From Ideonella benzenivorans (GTDB taxonomy: Bacteria; Pseudomonadota; Gammaproteobacteria; Burkholderiales; Burkholderiaceae_C): DNA of 64,000 nucleotides. The notes beneath the pieces are model-generated. The model saw nothing but the letters and a program-made list of their open reading frames with translations, made no database searches and was not told the DNA's origin. The stretch covers positions 408,009-472,008 of the forward strand of contig NZ_JAGWCB010000006.1 of the NCBI RefSeq assembly GCF_020387415.1, given 5' to 3'. Both the position numbers and the translations under genes were made by a program. Positions within the stretch are counted from its first letter, which is position 1. Every line of letters begins with the position of its first letter. Below are positions 53,771 to 62,162 of the stretch, piece after piece.

Positions 53771-55771
53771 TCACCCCCGGGGCGGGAAGAAAAAGCTGCC
53801 CGGGGCCTCGCGCCAGCGCTGGCGCAAGGCCTGGTAGATCCGCCCGCGGTCCTGAAGTTTCAGGCCCTGCGACACCATCGCCACCCGGAAGGCCAGCGCG
53901 AAGCTGACGCCCAGGTTGAGCAGCGCGGTGACCGGGATGGCCGCCACGCACCACCAGAAGGCGGCTTCGCGCAGCACCGGCAGGCCCAGCGTGCCCAGCG
54001 CGGCCGCGATCTGGCCGGTGGACAGCGTGACGTGGCGCACCTCCAGCGGCAGGCCGAAGAAGGCCGCCAGGGCCGGCACCAGGCCCAGCATCAGGCCCAG
54101 CGACACATTGGCGGCCAGGCCGGAGATGTTGTCCCGCCACCAGAGGGCCCAGCGCTGGGCGCGGGTCTCGCCCAGCAGCGCGATGGAGCGCGGGTTCCAG
54201 GCGATCGCGCTGTCCAGCCGGTGGAAGACGAACCAGTTCTCCACCCAGCCGGCGATCAGGCTGGAGGCGAACAGCAGCACGCCGGTGAAGGCCGCGAACA
54301 GCGCGGTGGGCCCCAGCAGCGTGGTGCTGTGCAGCACGTAGTGGGCCTGGGCCTGGCCGATCAGGGGCTGGCCACCCAGCCACCACGACAGCCCTTGCAG
54401 CAGCAGCACCACCGGCGCCACCGCGACCAGGTTGCCCAGGATGCCCGCCGTCTGGGAGCGCAGCAGGTTGGCCACCTCGTCGACGAAGCGGCCCAGCGCC
54501 ACGTCGCTGCTGGCAATGCCTTCGAGCCGGCGCGCCAGGCTGGGGGCCGTCATGGCCGGCTGCTTGGTGGCCACCGTCCAGTGCAGCAGGTGCACGACGA
54601 CGAAGCTCAGCGCGTAGTTCAGCCCGGCGCCCAGCCCGTTCCAGAACACCGGCAGGGCCAGCGCGGTGATGGCGAACTTGATCAGCGTGGTGAAGCCGAT
54701 CACGCCGCCGCCGCCCAGCGCCATGCCCACCATGTGGCGGTACTCGTCGCGGTCGCGGGTGATGTAGTGCTCGCCCGTGTCTGCGCTGCGCTCGGTCACC
54801 TTGCGGGCCAGCAGGGCGTAGTGCTGGGTGAACAGCGCCCGCACGCTGCGCCGCTCGGCACTGGCGCGGGCCAGTTCCAGCAGCAGGTGGCGCAGGTCGG
54901 GCAGCGGGTCGGGGCTGACCAGGCAGGCCAGCAGGTCCTCCACCCGGTCGGCCCGGGCCCGCAGCTGGTCGAGCTGGAACACCAGGTCGACCGAAATGCC
55001 GTACTCGTCCAGGTGGCCCCGCACACTGGCGGCCGCCTCCAGGCAGGCTGCCAGCACCGCGCGCAGGTACTGGGCGCGTTGCTGGATCTGTGTCGGGCTG
55101 GCTCCGTCGGCCAGGTCCTGCCGCAGCGCGGCGGCGGCCTCGACCACCTGGTGGAAGGGCCGGTCGGCCAGCCGGGCCGGCTCCATGCGCTGGCGCAGGG
55201 CGGAGGACAGCGCGCTGGCGCGGATCTGGCTGACCAGCAGCTCGATCGACTCGATCAGTGCGTTCTGCCAGGGCAGGCGGGCCGGGTCCTCGGCGCACAG
55301 GGCCAGCAGGCGGCGCAGCGTGCGCTCGTCGATGGCGGCGATCCATTCCGGGTCACGCTCGTCATCGAAGATCAGCAGGAACAGCTCGCCCAGGTCGCCG
55401 GTCTCGGGCGTGCCAGGCAGGAAGTTCAGGCGCAGGCGGTCGGCCAGCTCGCTGAAGAAGCCATGGCGCGGTGCAAAGCCGAAATCGGCCAGCAGGCCCG
55501 GGGCGTCCAGCTCGGACAGGGTCTGGCGCAGCAGGGCCGAGACGCGGGCGCGGTGCGCCGGATGGCGGTCCAGCACATTGAGCAGGTGGCGCAGGCGCCG
55601 CACCGGCCAGGGGGTGCTGGCGGCCACCGGCTCGATCGATGGTGCGGGCTCCTCGCTGTCATGGCGCAGCCATTCCAGCAGGTGCACCAGCCACAGGTGG
55701 CGCTCCACCCGGTTGGTCGGGGCCTGGGCGGCGTTCAGCAGCGCGGTCAGATCCCAGCGGATGCGCGCCAT
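53771..55771 (-). CDS. Gcr family membrane protein ('site-specific recombinase' by name)
   Basis: A 666-residue protein: a helical, soluble N-terminal part (about residues 1-330) followed by several membrane spans (about 340-630). It matches the family often labelled 'site-specific recombinase, Gcr'. It has neither tyrosine- nor serine-recombinase catalytic motifs, and its membrane spans argue against that name. Real function is unknown. The start overlaps the apaG stop (TGATG), and the apaG-gcr pairing is usual in betaproteobacteria. Confidence 0.8.
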   Translation of the reverse strand: MARIRWDLTALLNAAQAPTNRVERHLWLVHLLEWLRHDSEEPAPSIEPVAASTPWPVRRLRHLLNVLDRHPAHRARVSALLRQTLSELDAPGLLADFGFAPRHGFFSELADRLRLNFLPGTPETGDLGELFLLIFDDERDPEWIAAIDERTLRRLLALCAEDPARLPWQNALIESIELLVSQIRASALSSALRQRMEPARLADRPFHQVVEAAAALRQDLADGASPTQIQQRAQYLRAVLAACLEAAASVRGHLDEYGISVDLVFQLDQLRARADRVEDLLACLVSPDPLPDLRHLLLELARASAERRSVRALFTQHYALLARKVTERSADTGEHYITRDRDEYRHMVGMALGGGGVIGFTTLIKFAITALALPVFWNGLGAGLNYALSFVVVHLLHWTVATKQPAMTAPSLARRLEGIASSDVALGRFVDEVANLLRSQTAGILGNLVAVAPVVLLLQGLSWWLGGQPLIGQAQAHYVLHSTTLLGPTALFAAFTGVLLFASSLIAGWVENWFVFHRLDSAIAWNPRSIALLGETRAQRWALWWRDNISGLAANVSLGLMLGLVPALAAFFGLPLEVRHVTLSTGQIAAALGTLGLPVLREAAFWWCVAAIPVTALLNLGVSFALAFRVAMVSQGLKLQDRGRIYQALRQRWREAPGSFFFPPRG

Positions 55772-56145
55772 CAATGCAGGGCCCTGGCCTGGGCCAGCTC
55801 GAACGGACCGACCGGGGTGTCGAACCAGTGCGCATCCTCGCTGATGCAGAAGAAGGTGCCTTCCATCCGCCCCTGCGGGGTGGCGATCTGGGTCCAGCTG
55901 GTGTATTCGAATTGCTCGCCGGGCCGCAGCAGGGGCTGGTGGCCCACCACCGCCAGGCCGCGCACCTCCTCGGTGTGGCCGTGGCTGTCGGTGATGATCC
56001 AGCGTCGGGCCACCAGTTGTCCCGTCACCGGGCCGGTGTTGCGGATGGTGATGGTGTAGGTGAAGGCGTAGCGGCCTTCGGCCGCCGACGACTGCTCGGG
56101 CAGGTAGTGCGTCACGATCGAGCAGGTGAACTGGGCTGGCGTCAT
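55771..56145 (-). CDS. apaG: ApaG protein
   Basis: A 124-residue protein with the single ApaG/DUF525 beta-sandwich domain: RYAFTYTITIRNTG near residues 25-38, RRWIITDSHG near 47-56, PGEQFEYTSWTQI near 74-86 and GRMEGTF near 91-97. ApaG is linked to Co2+ resistance and diadenosine tetraphosphate levels, with unclear mechanism. It is divergent from rpe. Confidence 0.93.
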   Translation of the reverse strand: MTPAQFTCSIVTHYLPEQSSAAEGRYAFTYTITIRNTGPVTGQLVARRWIITDSHGHTEEVRGLAVVGHQPLLRPGEQFEYTSWTQIATPQGRMEGTFFCISEDAHWFDTPVGPFELAQARALH

Positions 56146-56169
56146 GGCGTTGATCCTAGCAAGGCTCCG

Positions 56170-56175
56170 TAAAAT
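56170..56175 (+). promoter_or_regulatory. Candidate -10 box for rpe
   Basis: TAAAAT lies in an AT-rich island 44 bp before the rpe start. The best upstream match, TTGATC at 56150-56155, is only 14 bp away, so the -35 is uncertain. The island stands out in the very GC-rich surroundings. Confidence 0.4.
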
Positions 56176-56219
56176 AGAGAGTTTTCACGGTTTTTGGCCC
56201 GGGCACGGGCCTGTGCATC

Positions 56220-56903
56220 ATGGCCCCCACCTACCGTATCGCCCCCAGCATCCTGTCCGCCGACTTTGCCCGCCTGGGCGAGGAGGTCCGCGCCGTGCTG
56301 GCCGCGGGGGCCGACTGGATCCACTTTGACGTGATGGACAACCATTACGTTCCCAACCTGACCTTCGGGCCGATGGTCTGCCAGGCGTTGCGCAAGCATG
56401 CGGTGAAGGCGGACGGCACGCCCGCGCCGATCGACGTGCACCTGATGGTGCAGCCGGTGGACGCGCTGGCCCAGGCTTTCTGTCAGGCCGGGGCCGACCT
56501 GGTCAGCTTCCACCCGGACGCATCCACCCACGTGGACCGCACGCTGCAGCTGATCAAGGCCGAGGGCAAGCAGGCCGGTCTGGTGTTCAACCCGGCCGAG
56601 CCGCTGGATGTGCTGGAATGGGTGATCGACAAGGTCGACCTGGTGCTGATCATGAGCGTGAACCCCGGCTTTGGCGGGCAGAGCTTCATCGACTCGGCCC
56701 TGCGCAAGCTGGAGAAGGCGCGCCAGATCATCGACGCCAGCGGGCGCGACATCCGCCTGGAGGTGGATGGCGGCGTGAAGGTGGACAACATCCGCCGCAT
56801 CGCCGACGCGGGCGCCGACACCTTCGTGGCCGGCAGCGCGATCTTCGGCAAGACCGACTACCGCAGCGTCATCGACGCGATGCGGGCCGAACTGGCCCGC
56901 TGA
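56220..56903 (+). CDS. rpe: Ribulose-phosphate 3-epimerase
   Basis: A 227-residue TIM-barrel enzyme that interconverts ribulose-5-phosphate and xylulose-5-phosphate. Family motifs are [13 protein letters not shown] near residues 10-22, [18 protein letters not shown] near 33-50 with metal-binding His and Asp, HLMV near 75, [11 protein letters not shown] near 145-155 and EVDGG near 180. It lies divergent to apaG and converges on the yfiB-like gene. Confidence 0.96.
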   Translation: MAPTYRIAPSILSADFARLGEEVRAVLAAGADWIHFDVMDNHYVPNLTFGPMVCQALRKHAVKADGTPAPIDVHLMVQPVDALAQAFCQAGADLVSFHPDASTHVDRTLQLIKAEGKQAGLVFNPAEPLDVLEWVIDKVDLVLIMSVNPGFGGQSFIDSALRKLEKARQIIDASGRDIRLEVDGGVKVDNIRRIADAGADTFVAGSAIFGKTDYRSVIDAMRAELAR

Positions 56904-56924
56904 GGCCGGTTCCCCGGTCCCGGC

Positions 56925-57419
56925 TCACTCCCCGGCCGGCACGATCAACACCACACGCCGGTTCTGCGCCCGGCAGGCGTCGGTGTCGTCGGTACAGACC
57001 AGTTTTTCCTTGCCCAGGCCGCGCACCGTGAAGCGGGCGGTGCCCAGCGCCGAGTCCTTGAGCACCGCCGCCACCGCCTCGGCCCGGCGCTGCGCCAGCC
57101 GCAGGTTGTAGACGCTGGAGCCGGTCTGGTCGGTGTGGCCTTCGATGCGCACGCTGGCGATGCCCAGCGCGGCCAGCTCCCGACCCAGGTCCATCAGCTG
57201 CTGGCGCTGGGGCGCGTCCAGCGCGTCGGCGTCGAAGCCGAACAGCATCCGGGCGGACAGGTTCAGGCTCCAGCCCTCGTCGCCGGGCTCGAAGCCCAGT
57301 GCCCGCAGGCGCGCCTCGCGCGGCATGGGGTGGGACGGCTGTGACGGGGTCTGGCAACCGGTGGCCAGACTGGGCAGCGCGAGCAGCCAGGCTCGGCGGG
57401 AAAGACAGATGCGGTTCAT
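56925..57419 (-). CDS. yfiB: OmpA-family lipoprotein, YfiB-like
   Basis: A 164-residue lipoprotein with lipobox LATGC (Cys near residue 22) and an OmpA-like peptidoglycan-binding domain (about 50-160, with IEGHTDQTGSSVYNLRLAQRRAEAV). It is third in a yfiR-yfiN-yfiB gene order. YfiB in Pseudomonas sequesters the repressor YfiR at the outer membrane and so switches on YfiN. A GTG two codons upstream (57425) is an alternative start. Confidence 0.85.
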   Translation of the reverse strand: MNRICLSRRAWLLALPSLATGCQTPSQPSHPMPREARLRALGFEPGDEGWSLNLSARMLFGFDADALDAPQRQQLMDLGRELAALGIASVRIEGHTDQTGSSVYNLRLAQRRAEAVAAVLKDSALGTARFTVRGLGKEKLVCTDDTDACRAQNRRVVLIVPAGE

Positions 57420-57437
57420 GGGCACACTCTCATGGCG

Positions 57438-58673
57438 TCAGGGGCGGCTGCGGGGTGTCGACTTGCGGCGGTACATCTGCCGGTCGGCCTCTCGCAGCAA
57501 GGCATCGACGCTGTCGCCGTCGTCGGGGAAGATCGCGGCGCCGATGCTGAGCTCAGGCAACTGCCGGGTCGGCAGACCCTCTGCCAGGTCCGGTTCCAGC
57601 GGCGCCGCCACCGTGCGTGAGAGCTGGCGCACCAGTGCCTGGGCGTCCTCGGGCTGGCGCAGCGGGTCGATCAGCACGACGAACTCGTCGCCGCCCAGGC
57701 GGCCCACCAGGTCGTGTTCACGCACGCTGCTGCGCAGCCGGCTGGCCAGGGCCGTCAGCACCCGGTCGCCCGCCTCGTGGCCGTACCGGTCGTTGACCCG
57801 CTTGAAGTCGTCCACGTCGATGAACAGCACCGCCAGGCGCTCCTGGTGCGCCTGCGCCCGGTCGATGGCGGCGGCCAGCTGCTGTTCGAACCAGGCCCGG
57901 TTGGCGACGCCGGTCAGCGCATCGCGCCGGCTCTGGTCGGCCAACTGATCGTGTGCGCTCTGCAGGGCGGCATGGCGCTGGCGCAGGTCGTTTTGCTGCT
58001 GCTGCACCTGGGCCAGCAGCGCATTGACATCCTGCCCCAGCGCCTGGATCTCGGTCGCGCCGTCCAGCGGCACGCGCAGGTCGAAACGGCGCTGGGCCCG
58101 GATGGTCTGCGTGCGGGTGCTCAGGGCCAGCAGCGGGGTCCCGACCAGGCGCTGCAGTTCGTGGGAGGCACGGGCGATGCCGACCGCGGTGGCGGCGGCG
58201 CCGGCCAGCACGCCCAGCAGGGCCCAACCGGCAGACTTCAGCAGCCAGCCGGCATCCGACTGCAGCAGCAGCGTGCCGATGACCTGGTCGTTTTCCTGCA
58301 CCGGCTGCACCGCGCGCAGACCCGGCAGGCTCGCCGCCAGCCGGTCGGCCAGGGTGTCGGGGGCCGCGCGGCGGTGCTGGGCCAGGGGCCGGCCATCGGG
58401 CAGCAGCAGCTGGGCGTCCAGCAGGTTTTCGCTGCGGGCCATCTCGTCCAGCAGCTCCTGGGCGGCCGTGGCATCGCGGAACATCACCGCCGCGTCGACC
58501 GAATAGGCCATCGAGCGGGCCACCAGGTCCAGGCTGTGCTGCTCGGCCAGGCGCAGCAGCAGGGCCGAGGCCCCGGCCAGCAGGGTGGCCACCACCAGCG
58601 TGGCCACCATCGCCACGCGGACCTGGGCACGCCGCACCACGCGGCGCAGGCTGAGCGACGGCGCCGCGCTCAT
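57438..58673 (-). CDS. yfiN: YfiN-like membrane diguanylate cyclase
   Basis: A 411-residue protein with two membrane spans (about residues 20-42 and 150-170) around a periplasmic CHASE8-like domain. A HAMP-like linker follows, then a GGDEF domain (about 255-405) with an intact GGDEF site and an REHD inhibitory site five residues before it. It matches YfiN/TpbB, whose cyclase activity is held down by periplasmic YfiR. Its start overlaps the yfiR-like stop as ATGA. Confidence 0.88.
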   Translation of the reverse strand: MSAAPSLSLRRVVRRAQVRVAMVATLVVATLLAGASALLLRLAEQHSLDLVARSMAYSVDAAVMFRDATAAQELLDEMARSENLLDAQLLLPDGRPLAQHRRAAPDTLADRLAASLPGLRAVQPVQENDQVIGTLLLQSDAGWLLKSAGWALLGVLAGAAATAVGIARASHELQRLVGTPLLALSTRTQTIRAQRRFDLRVPLDGATEIQALGQDVNALLAQVQQQQNDLRQRHAALQSAHDQLADQSRRDALTGVANRAWFEQQLAAAIDRAQAHQERLAVLFIDVDDFKRVNDRYGHEAGDRVLTALASRLRSSVREHDLVGRLGGDEFVVLIDPLRQPEDAQALVRQLSRTVAAPLEPDLAEGLPTRQLPELSIGAAIFPDDGDSVDALLREADRQMYRRKSTPRSRP

Positions 58674-59239
58674 CCGGCGCTCCGGGGCGGCTGGGCCAGG
58701 CGCAGCACCTGGGGGTGGATGCGCAGGCCGCTGCGGGCCACCGCATCCAGGTTGACCTCAAACCGGGTGCCGCCGGGGCGGGATTCCAGGCAGAACAGGC
58801 CGCCATCGCTGCAGAACTCGGCACCGCGGCCGATCGTCAGCACCGGCCGGTTGGCCAGGCGCCGCAGCGCCGCCTGCTGGCCGGTGAGGCTCCAACCGTC
58901 GAAGAACACCACATCACAGGCCGGCGGGAGCGGCTGGTCGGCGTCGATCGCCAGGGTGGTCAGGGCCCGGCCGGCATCCGCCGCCTGCAGGCGTTGCAGC
59001 AGGGCCGTCGCGCCCTCGCTCTGGCGGGTGATGCAGACAGTGAGGGGGCGCGGCTCACCCGGCCAGCGGGTGTAGTGCAGGATGCGGGCGACCACCTCCG
59101 GGGCGCTCCACTCGGAATCGGCCGCCGCCACCGCCGGGGCGGCCCGCCCAGGCAGGCCCAGGCCGCCGGCCAGCAGGCCCCAGACCAGGCGTGCCAGAGC
59201 GGCTCGGCGGAGGTGGGGGGTGGCGGGCAGGCGGCACAT
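58670..59239 (-). CDS. yfiR: YfiR-like periplasmic repressor
   Basis: A 189-residue exported protein (hydrophobic segment about residues 17-32) with YfiR-family patterns: VARILHYTRWPGEPRPLTVCI near 50-70, CDVVFFDG near 108-115, and a C-terminal RPVLTIGRGAEFCSDGGLFCL segment with two cysteines that can form a disulfide. YfiR binds YfiN in the periplasm and inhibits cyclic di-GMP synthesis. It is first in the operon and overlaps yfiN by 4 bp. Confidence 0.85.
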   Translation of the reverse strand: MCRLPATPHLRRAALARLVWGLLAGGLGLPGRAAPAVAAADSEWSAPEVVARILHYTRWPGEPRPLTVCITRQSEGATALLQRLQAADAGRALTTLAIDADQPLPPACDVVFFDGWSLTGQQAALRRLANRPVLTIGRGAEFCSDGGLFCLESRPGGTRFEVNLDAVARSGLRIHPQVLRLAQPPRSAG

Positions 59240-59370
59240 CGCCGCCGATTGTGTGCGGGGCGGGGCCCGCTCTGCCGGGGCGGTGCGGCGCCGCCTGACC
59301 GTGCTCGCCCGGCGTGTGCGCTAGTGGCGGCCGGTGTTGGAAAATCGCCAACCCGGCGGCGCCCCGGCCC

Positions 59371-59748
59371 TCAGACCGGGAAGGCGTACAGCGCGTAGCG
59401 GCGCTGGTTCACCTGGAGGGTCAGACTGCTGGGCCGCCGACCATCGGCCTGCCAGGCATGGGTGTTGCGGTCGATGGCGATGCGGGCCGCGTCCATCAGG
59501 GCCGACAGCAGCGGTTGCCCGTGCAGGCAATGGGTGCGGGGCACCACCAGCGCCACCTCCATCGGGGGCTGCCCGCCGGCGAACTCCAGCTGGGCGTTCA
59601 CGACCACGGACAGGTGGGTGCTGAAGGCCATGTCCAGCTCTCCGGCGATGGTGGCATCGGGGGCGGTGGGAATGGCGTCCAGTGCCAGGACCACAGGGGG
59701 CGCCGCGTCACGCGCGGTGGAAGACGGTGGCTGCACGAGAGGACTCAT
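59371..59748 (-). CDS. Hypothetical protein
   Basis: An open frame of 125 codons from the ATG at MSPLVQ. No family is recognised. The product is soluble, with a beta-rich C-terminal half (LTLQVNQRRYALYAF) and no signal peptide or membrane span. No strong ribosome site precedes it. Codon use is like that of neighbouring genes, which gives moderate support. The frame is open further upstream to 59973, but that part reads like non-coding sequence. Confidence 0.5.
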   Translation of the reverse strand: MSPLVQPPSSTARDAAPPVVLALDAIPTAPDATIAGELDMAFSTHLSVVVNAQLEFAGGQPPMEVALVVPRTHCLHGQPLLSALMDAARIAIDRNTHAWQADGRRPSSLTLQVNQRRYALYAFPV

Positions 59749-59990
59749 CACGGAGCGTTGTTCTTGTTGGAAGGATAGAGGCGCATCGTGTCTGGATGGT
59801 TCCTCGGTGTGTGTAGGAACTTGCCCCTTCTTTTCACGGGCCTCATCTTGGCGTACGCGAGCGAGTGGGTGTCCTACGGTCGCCTGGCGCCTTGGCCGAC
59901 GCGCGGATGCGGCCATGGCCTGCCTTGTGGGTGGGCTGCGGTGGCGACACTGGTGTGCCACACTCTTCCTCAAGATTCAGGAGCCAGGCG

Positions 59991-60272
59991 ATGACTGAAC
60001 AGAATGTCTCTGCTTCCCCCGAGCCGCTCATCGGGCGTGCCGTTGATTGTGCTGAACGCGTGGTCGACGACGGTCGCGGCCTGGCCTACCAGGTCCTCGA
60101 TCAGGCCCGTGATGTCACCCAGCGTGCCCGGCAACAGCTCGAGGACACCAGCTGCCGGGTCCGTGCCTATGTCCGCGACGAGCCGGTCAAGTCCCTGCTA
60201 TTGGCCGCTGCTGCCGGGGCGGCGGTGACCGGGCTGATGGGCTGGCTGCTGCGCTCGCGCCGCCAAGCTTGA
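59991..60272 (+). CDS. ElaB/YqjD/DUF883-type membrane-anchored protein
   Basis: A 93-residue protein with a long amphipathic helix (about residues 10-65), a DEPVKSLLLAAAAGA motif and one C-terminal membrane span followed by RSRR. This is the DUF883 layout; E. coli YqjD and ElaB are inner-membrane proteins that bind ribosomes in stationary phase. A CAGGAG ribosome site precedes the ATG. It is the first of three small envelope genes. Confidence 0.88.
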   Translation: MTEQNVSASPEPLIGRAVDCAERVVDDGRGLAYQVLDQARDVTQRARQQLEDTSCRVRAYVRDEPVKSLLLAAAAGAAVTGLMGWLLRSRRQA

Positions 60273-60306
60273 ACGGACCGGCCCCGTTTCGCTGCTGCAG
60301 GCTGTC

Positions 60307-60696
60307 ATGGCGTTGATCCACCCGCTGCTCGGTGTGCTCGCCAGCCGCCCGGAGATGTTGACGGAGCACGCTGGGGCCTATGCGGCACTGGCGTCGGCGG
60401 AGCTTCGCGAGGCGGTGCGCCAGTGGCGCCGGCGGCTGCTGGTGCAAGTGCTGGCGGCCGCGCTGGCCTTGGCGGGGCTGGGTCTGGGCGGCGTGGCCGC
60501 CCTTTTGGCGGCAGCCCTGCCGCTGGCGAGCATGCCGGCCCCTTGGGCGCTGGTCGCCGTGCCGGGGGCTCTGCTGCTGCTGGCCGCCGGTCTGGCCGGG
60601 TGGCAGGCCCGGATGGTGGTGACCCTGGACTGGACGGCGTTGCAGGCCCAGTGGGCGCTGGACCAGGCGCTCTGGCGCGAGGCGGCCCAGGCATGA
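60307..60696 (+). CDS. YqjE-like (phage holin superfamily III) membrane protein
   Basis: A 129-residue protein with two central membrane spans (about residues 45-72 and 78-100) flanked by basic and amphipathic ends. It fits the YqjE/DUF1469 family commonly found after a YqjD gene. The role is unknown. Its stop overlaps the next start as ATGA. Confidence 0.8.
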   Translation: MALIHPLLGVLASRPEMLTEHAGAYAALASAELREAVRQWRRRLLVQVLAAALALAGLGLGGVAALLAAALPLASMPAPWALVAVPGALLLLAAGLAGWQARMVVTLDWTALQAQWALDQALWREAAQA

Positions 60697-61295
60697 CGTC
60701 GACCGCCCCCGAGACCGCGCCGCTCAGCCCCAAACAACAGGCGCTCGACCGGCTGGCCCGTTCACGGGCCCAGCTGCGGGCCGCCGTGATGGACCCGGCC
60801 GAGCCAAGCAACCCGGCCCAGGTCGGCCTGGGCGGGCGCCGCCTGCGCGCGGCCTGGCGCCACTGGCGGCGCCGGCTGCTCAGCCTGCCCCAGGGGGCCG
60901 TGCTGGTGCCCATGCTGGAAGCTTGGTGGGCGCGGCAGCCGGTGGCGACGTGGGCGCGCCAAGGGCTGGCAGAAACCCGCACCGTCGTGCTGCCCTGGGT
61001 GCGGCGGCACCCGGGGCTGGCGCTGGGGGCCGCTGCAGCCGCCGGCGCCGGGGTGGTGGTCGGGCGCCATTGGCTCGGCCGCTGGCTGAAGCGGCGCACC
61101 CGCACCTGGCCCGGCCGGGCGGCCGCCTGGCTCTGGGTCCAGGCCCAGGACCCGGTGACCCTGCTCTGGCTGGGCGGCTGGGTTCAGCAGTGGCTGGCGA
61201 AGCGGCGGCCGGCTCCGGCTCCGGCTCCGGCACCGGCGGCGCCATCGCCGGCTGAGCCCGCGGCGGCGGAGGGGCCGTCGACGACGAACGCGTAA
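60693..61295 (+). CDS. YqjK-like hypothetical protein
   Basis: A 200-residue basic protein with a short hydrophobic glycine/alanine-rich segment (about residues 107-122) and a C-terminal Ala/Pro repeat tail. Its place as third gene after YqjD- and YqjE-like genes, with a 4-bp overlap, suggests the YqjK position, but the sequence itself is poorly conserved. It may be part of the same envelope-stress operon. Confidence 0.65.
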   Translation: MTSTAPETAPLSPKQQALDRLARSRAQLRAAVMDPAEPSNPAQVGLGGRRLRAAWRHWRRRLLSLPQGAVLVPMLEAWWARQPVATWARQGLAETRTVVLPWVRRHPGLALGAAAAAGAGVVVGRHWLGRWLKRRTRTWPGRAAAWLWVQAQDPVTLLWLGGWVQQWLAKRRPAPAPAPAPAAPSPAEPAAAEGPSTTNA

Positions 61296-61318
61296 TGCCG
61301 TGCCAACCGGAGGAAAGC

Positions 61319-61660
61319 ATGGGTTCCATCGCCAGCTACGCCGCTCTGGGCGCGGCCATCATCTTTGAAGTCATTGGCACGACTTTTCTGCAGAAGTCGG
61401 CGCAATTCACCAAGGTGATTCCGACGGCGCTGATGGCGGGCTGCTACATCAGCGCCTTCTACCTGCTGTCGCTGGCGCTCAAGACGATCCCGATCGGTTT
61501 GGCCTACGCGATCTGGAGCGGGATGGGCATCGTCCTGATCTCGGCCGTCGGGTACCTGGTCTTCCGACAGACGCTCGACACGGTGGCTCTGGTGGGCCTC
61601 GGGTTCATCATCGCCGGTGTCGTGCTCGTGAATGGATTTTCCAAGTCGGTCGCGCACTGA
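61319..61660 (+). CDS. SMR family multidrug exporter (EmrE/Qac type)
   Basis: A 113-residue protein with four membrane spans. The conserved membrane glutamate (EmrE Glu14) is Glu17, in IIFEVIGTTFLQKS. AYAIWSGMGIVLIS near residues 60-73 places it with Qac/EmrE exporters of cationic compounds. A GGAGG-like ribosome site precedes the ATG. It lies 23 bp after the YqjK-like gene and just outside the integron, not within a cassette. Confidence 0.88.
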   Translation: MGSIASYAALGAAIIFEVIGTTFLQKSAQFTKVIPTALMAGCYISAFYLLSLALKTIPIGLAYAIWSGMGIVLISAVGYLVFRQTLDTVALVGLGFIIAGVVLVNGFSKSVAH

Positions 61661-61913
61661 TTCCGTCACGGCCACGCCGTCCACATGGCCCGTGATGGCG
61701 CATGGCCATTTGGCGTGAGCTTGGTCCGCATGGGCGACGGGGGGACAAGTGCTGCACAGCTGTACGCTCAGGGGCGATGGGCAGCTTCAGACTGATTGCA
61801 GCTATTCATGTTTGCTGCTTGAAGGTCCGCTCTCGGCACGAGCGGTCACCAAACGCAGGCCATGAGACACCCCACCCGACCATGCTCTCAGCCCATCCAT
61901 CAATGTGCCACTG
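61661..61913. other. Gap without a supported gene, possible repeat relic
   Basis: This 253-bp gap holds no convincing gene. A stretch around 61778-61850 (CAGCTTCAGACTGATTGC, then TGTTTGCTGCTTGAAGG) resembles short relic sequences I associate with intergenic regions of related bacteria. That is recalled, not computed. A 71-codon frame here lacks a ribosome site and has unlikely composition. Confidence 0.35.
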
Positions 61914-62150
61914 CTAAGGTCGACGCTCGGCACCGAACAGCGCATCGAGCAGCGCCTGGGCTTGTTCCTTGCCTTGTGCCGTGATGACCACCGACTGTGC
62001 CTTGCCCACCGGGTTGCTGATGAGCCCTCGCGCGTGCAGGCGGTTCAGCGCTTCCCAGTCGAACGATTTCCAGACCCTGTCCCCGTCATGCAGCCCCAAC
62101 AGCAGCAGAGCCAGAACGGCGTCATCAATGCGATCCGGGTCCAAAGGCAT
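61914..62150 (-). CDS. DUF6429 family protein
   Basis: A 78-residue protein beginning P-D-R-I-D-D-A-V-L-A-L-L-L-L and containing WKSFDWEALNRLHARGLI near residues 27-44 and KAQSVVITAQGKEQA near 50-64, which match the DUF6429 family. The function is unknown; the shape suggests a small winged-helix-like domain. It lies 12 bp downstream of intI on the same strand, so it may be read from the integrase promoter. Confidence 0.78.
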   Translation of the reverse strand: MPLDPDRIDDAVLALLLLGLHDGDRVWKSFDWEALNRLHARGLISNPVGKAQSVVITAQGKEQAQALLDALFGAERRP

Positions 62151-62162
62151 CGGCGTCTCCCG

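Noticed and set aside
53771..55771. A mobile element, from the family name 'site-specific recombinase'
   Set aside because: The protein has several membrane spans, no recombinase catalytic residues, and a conserved place beside apaG. It is not evidence for mobile DNA.
61296..61318. Guanidine riboswitch before the SMR exporter gene
   Set aside because: Only 23 bp separate it from the preceding gene, too short for such an element, and the protein resembles Qac-type rather than guanidine exporters.
61702..61917. A 71-codon open frame
   Set aside because: No ribosome site, atypical composition, and it overlaps a probable relic repeat.
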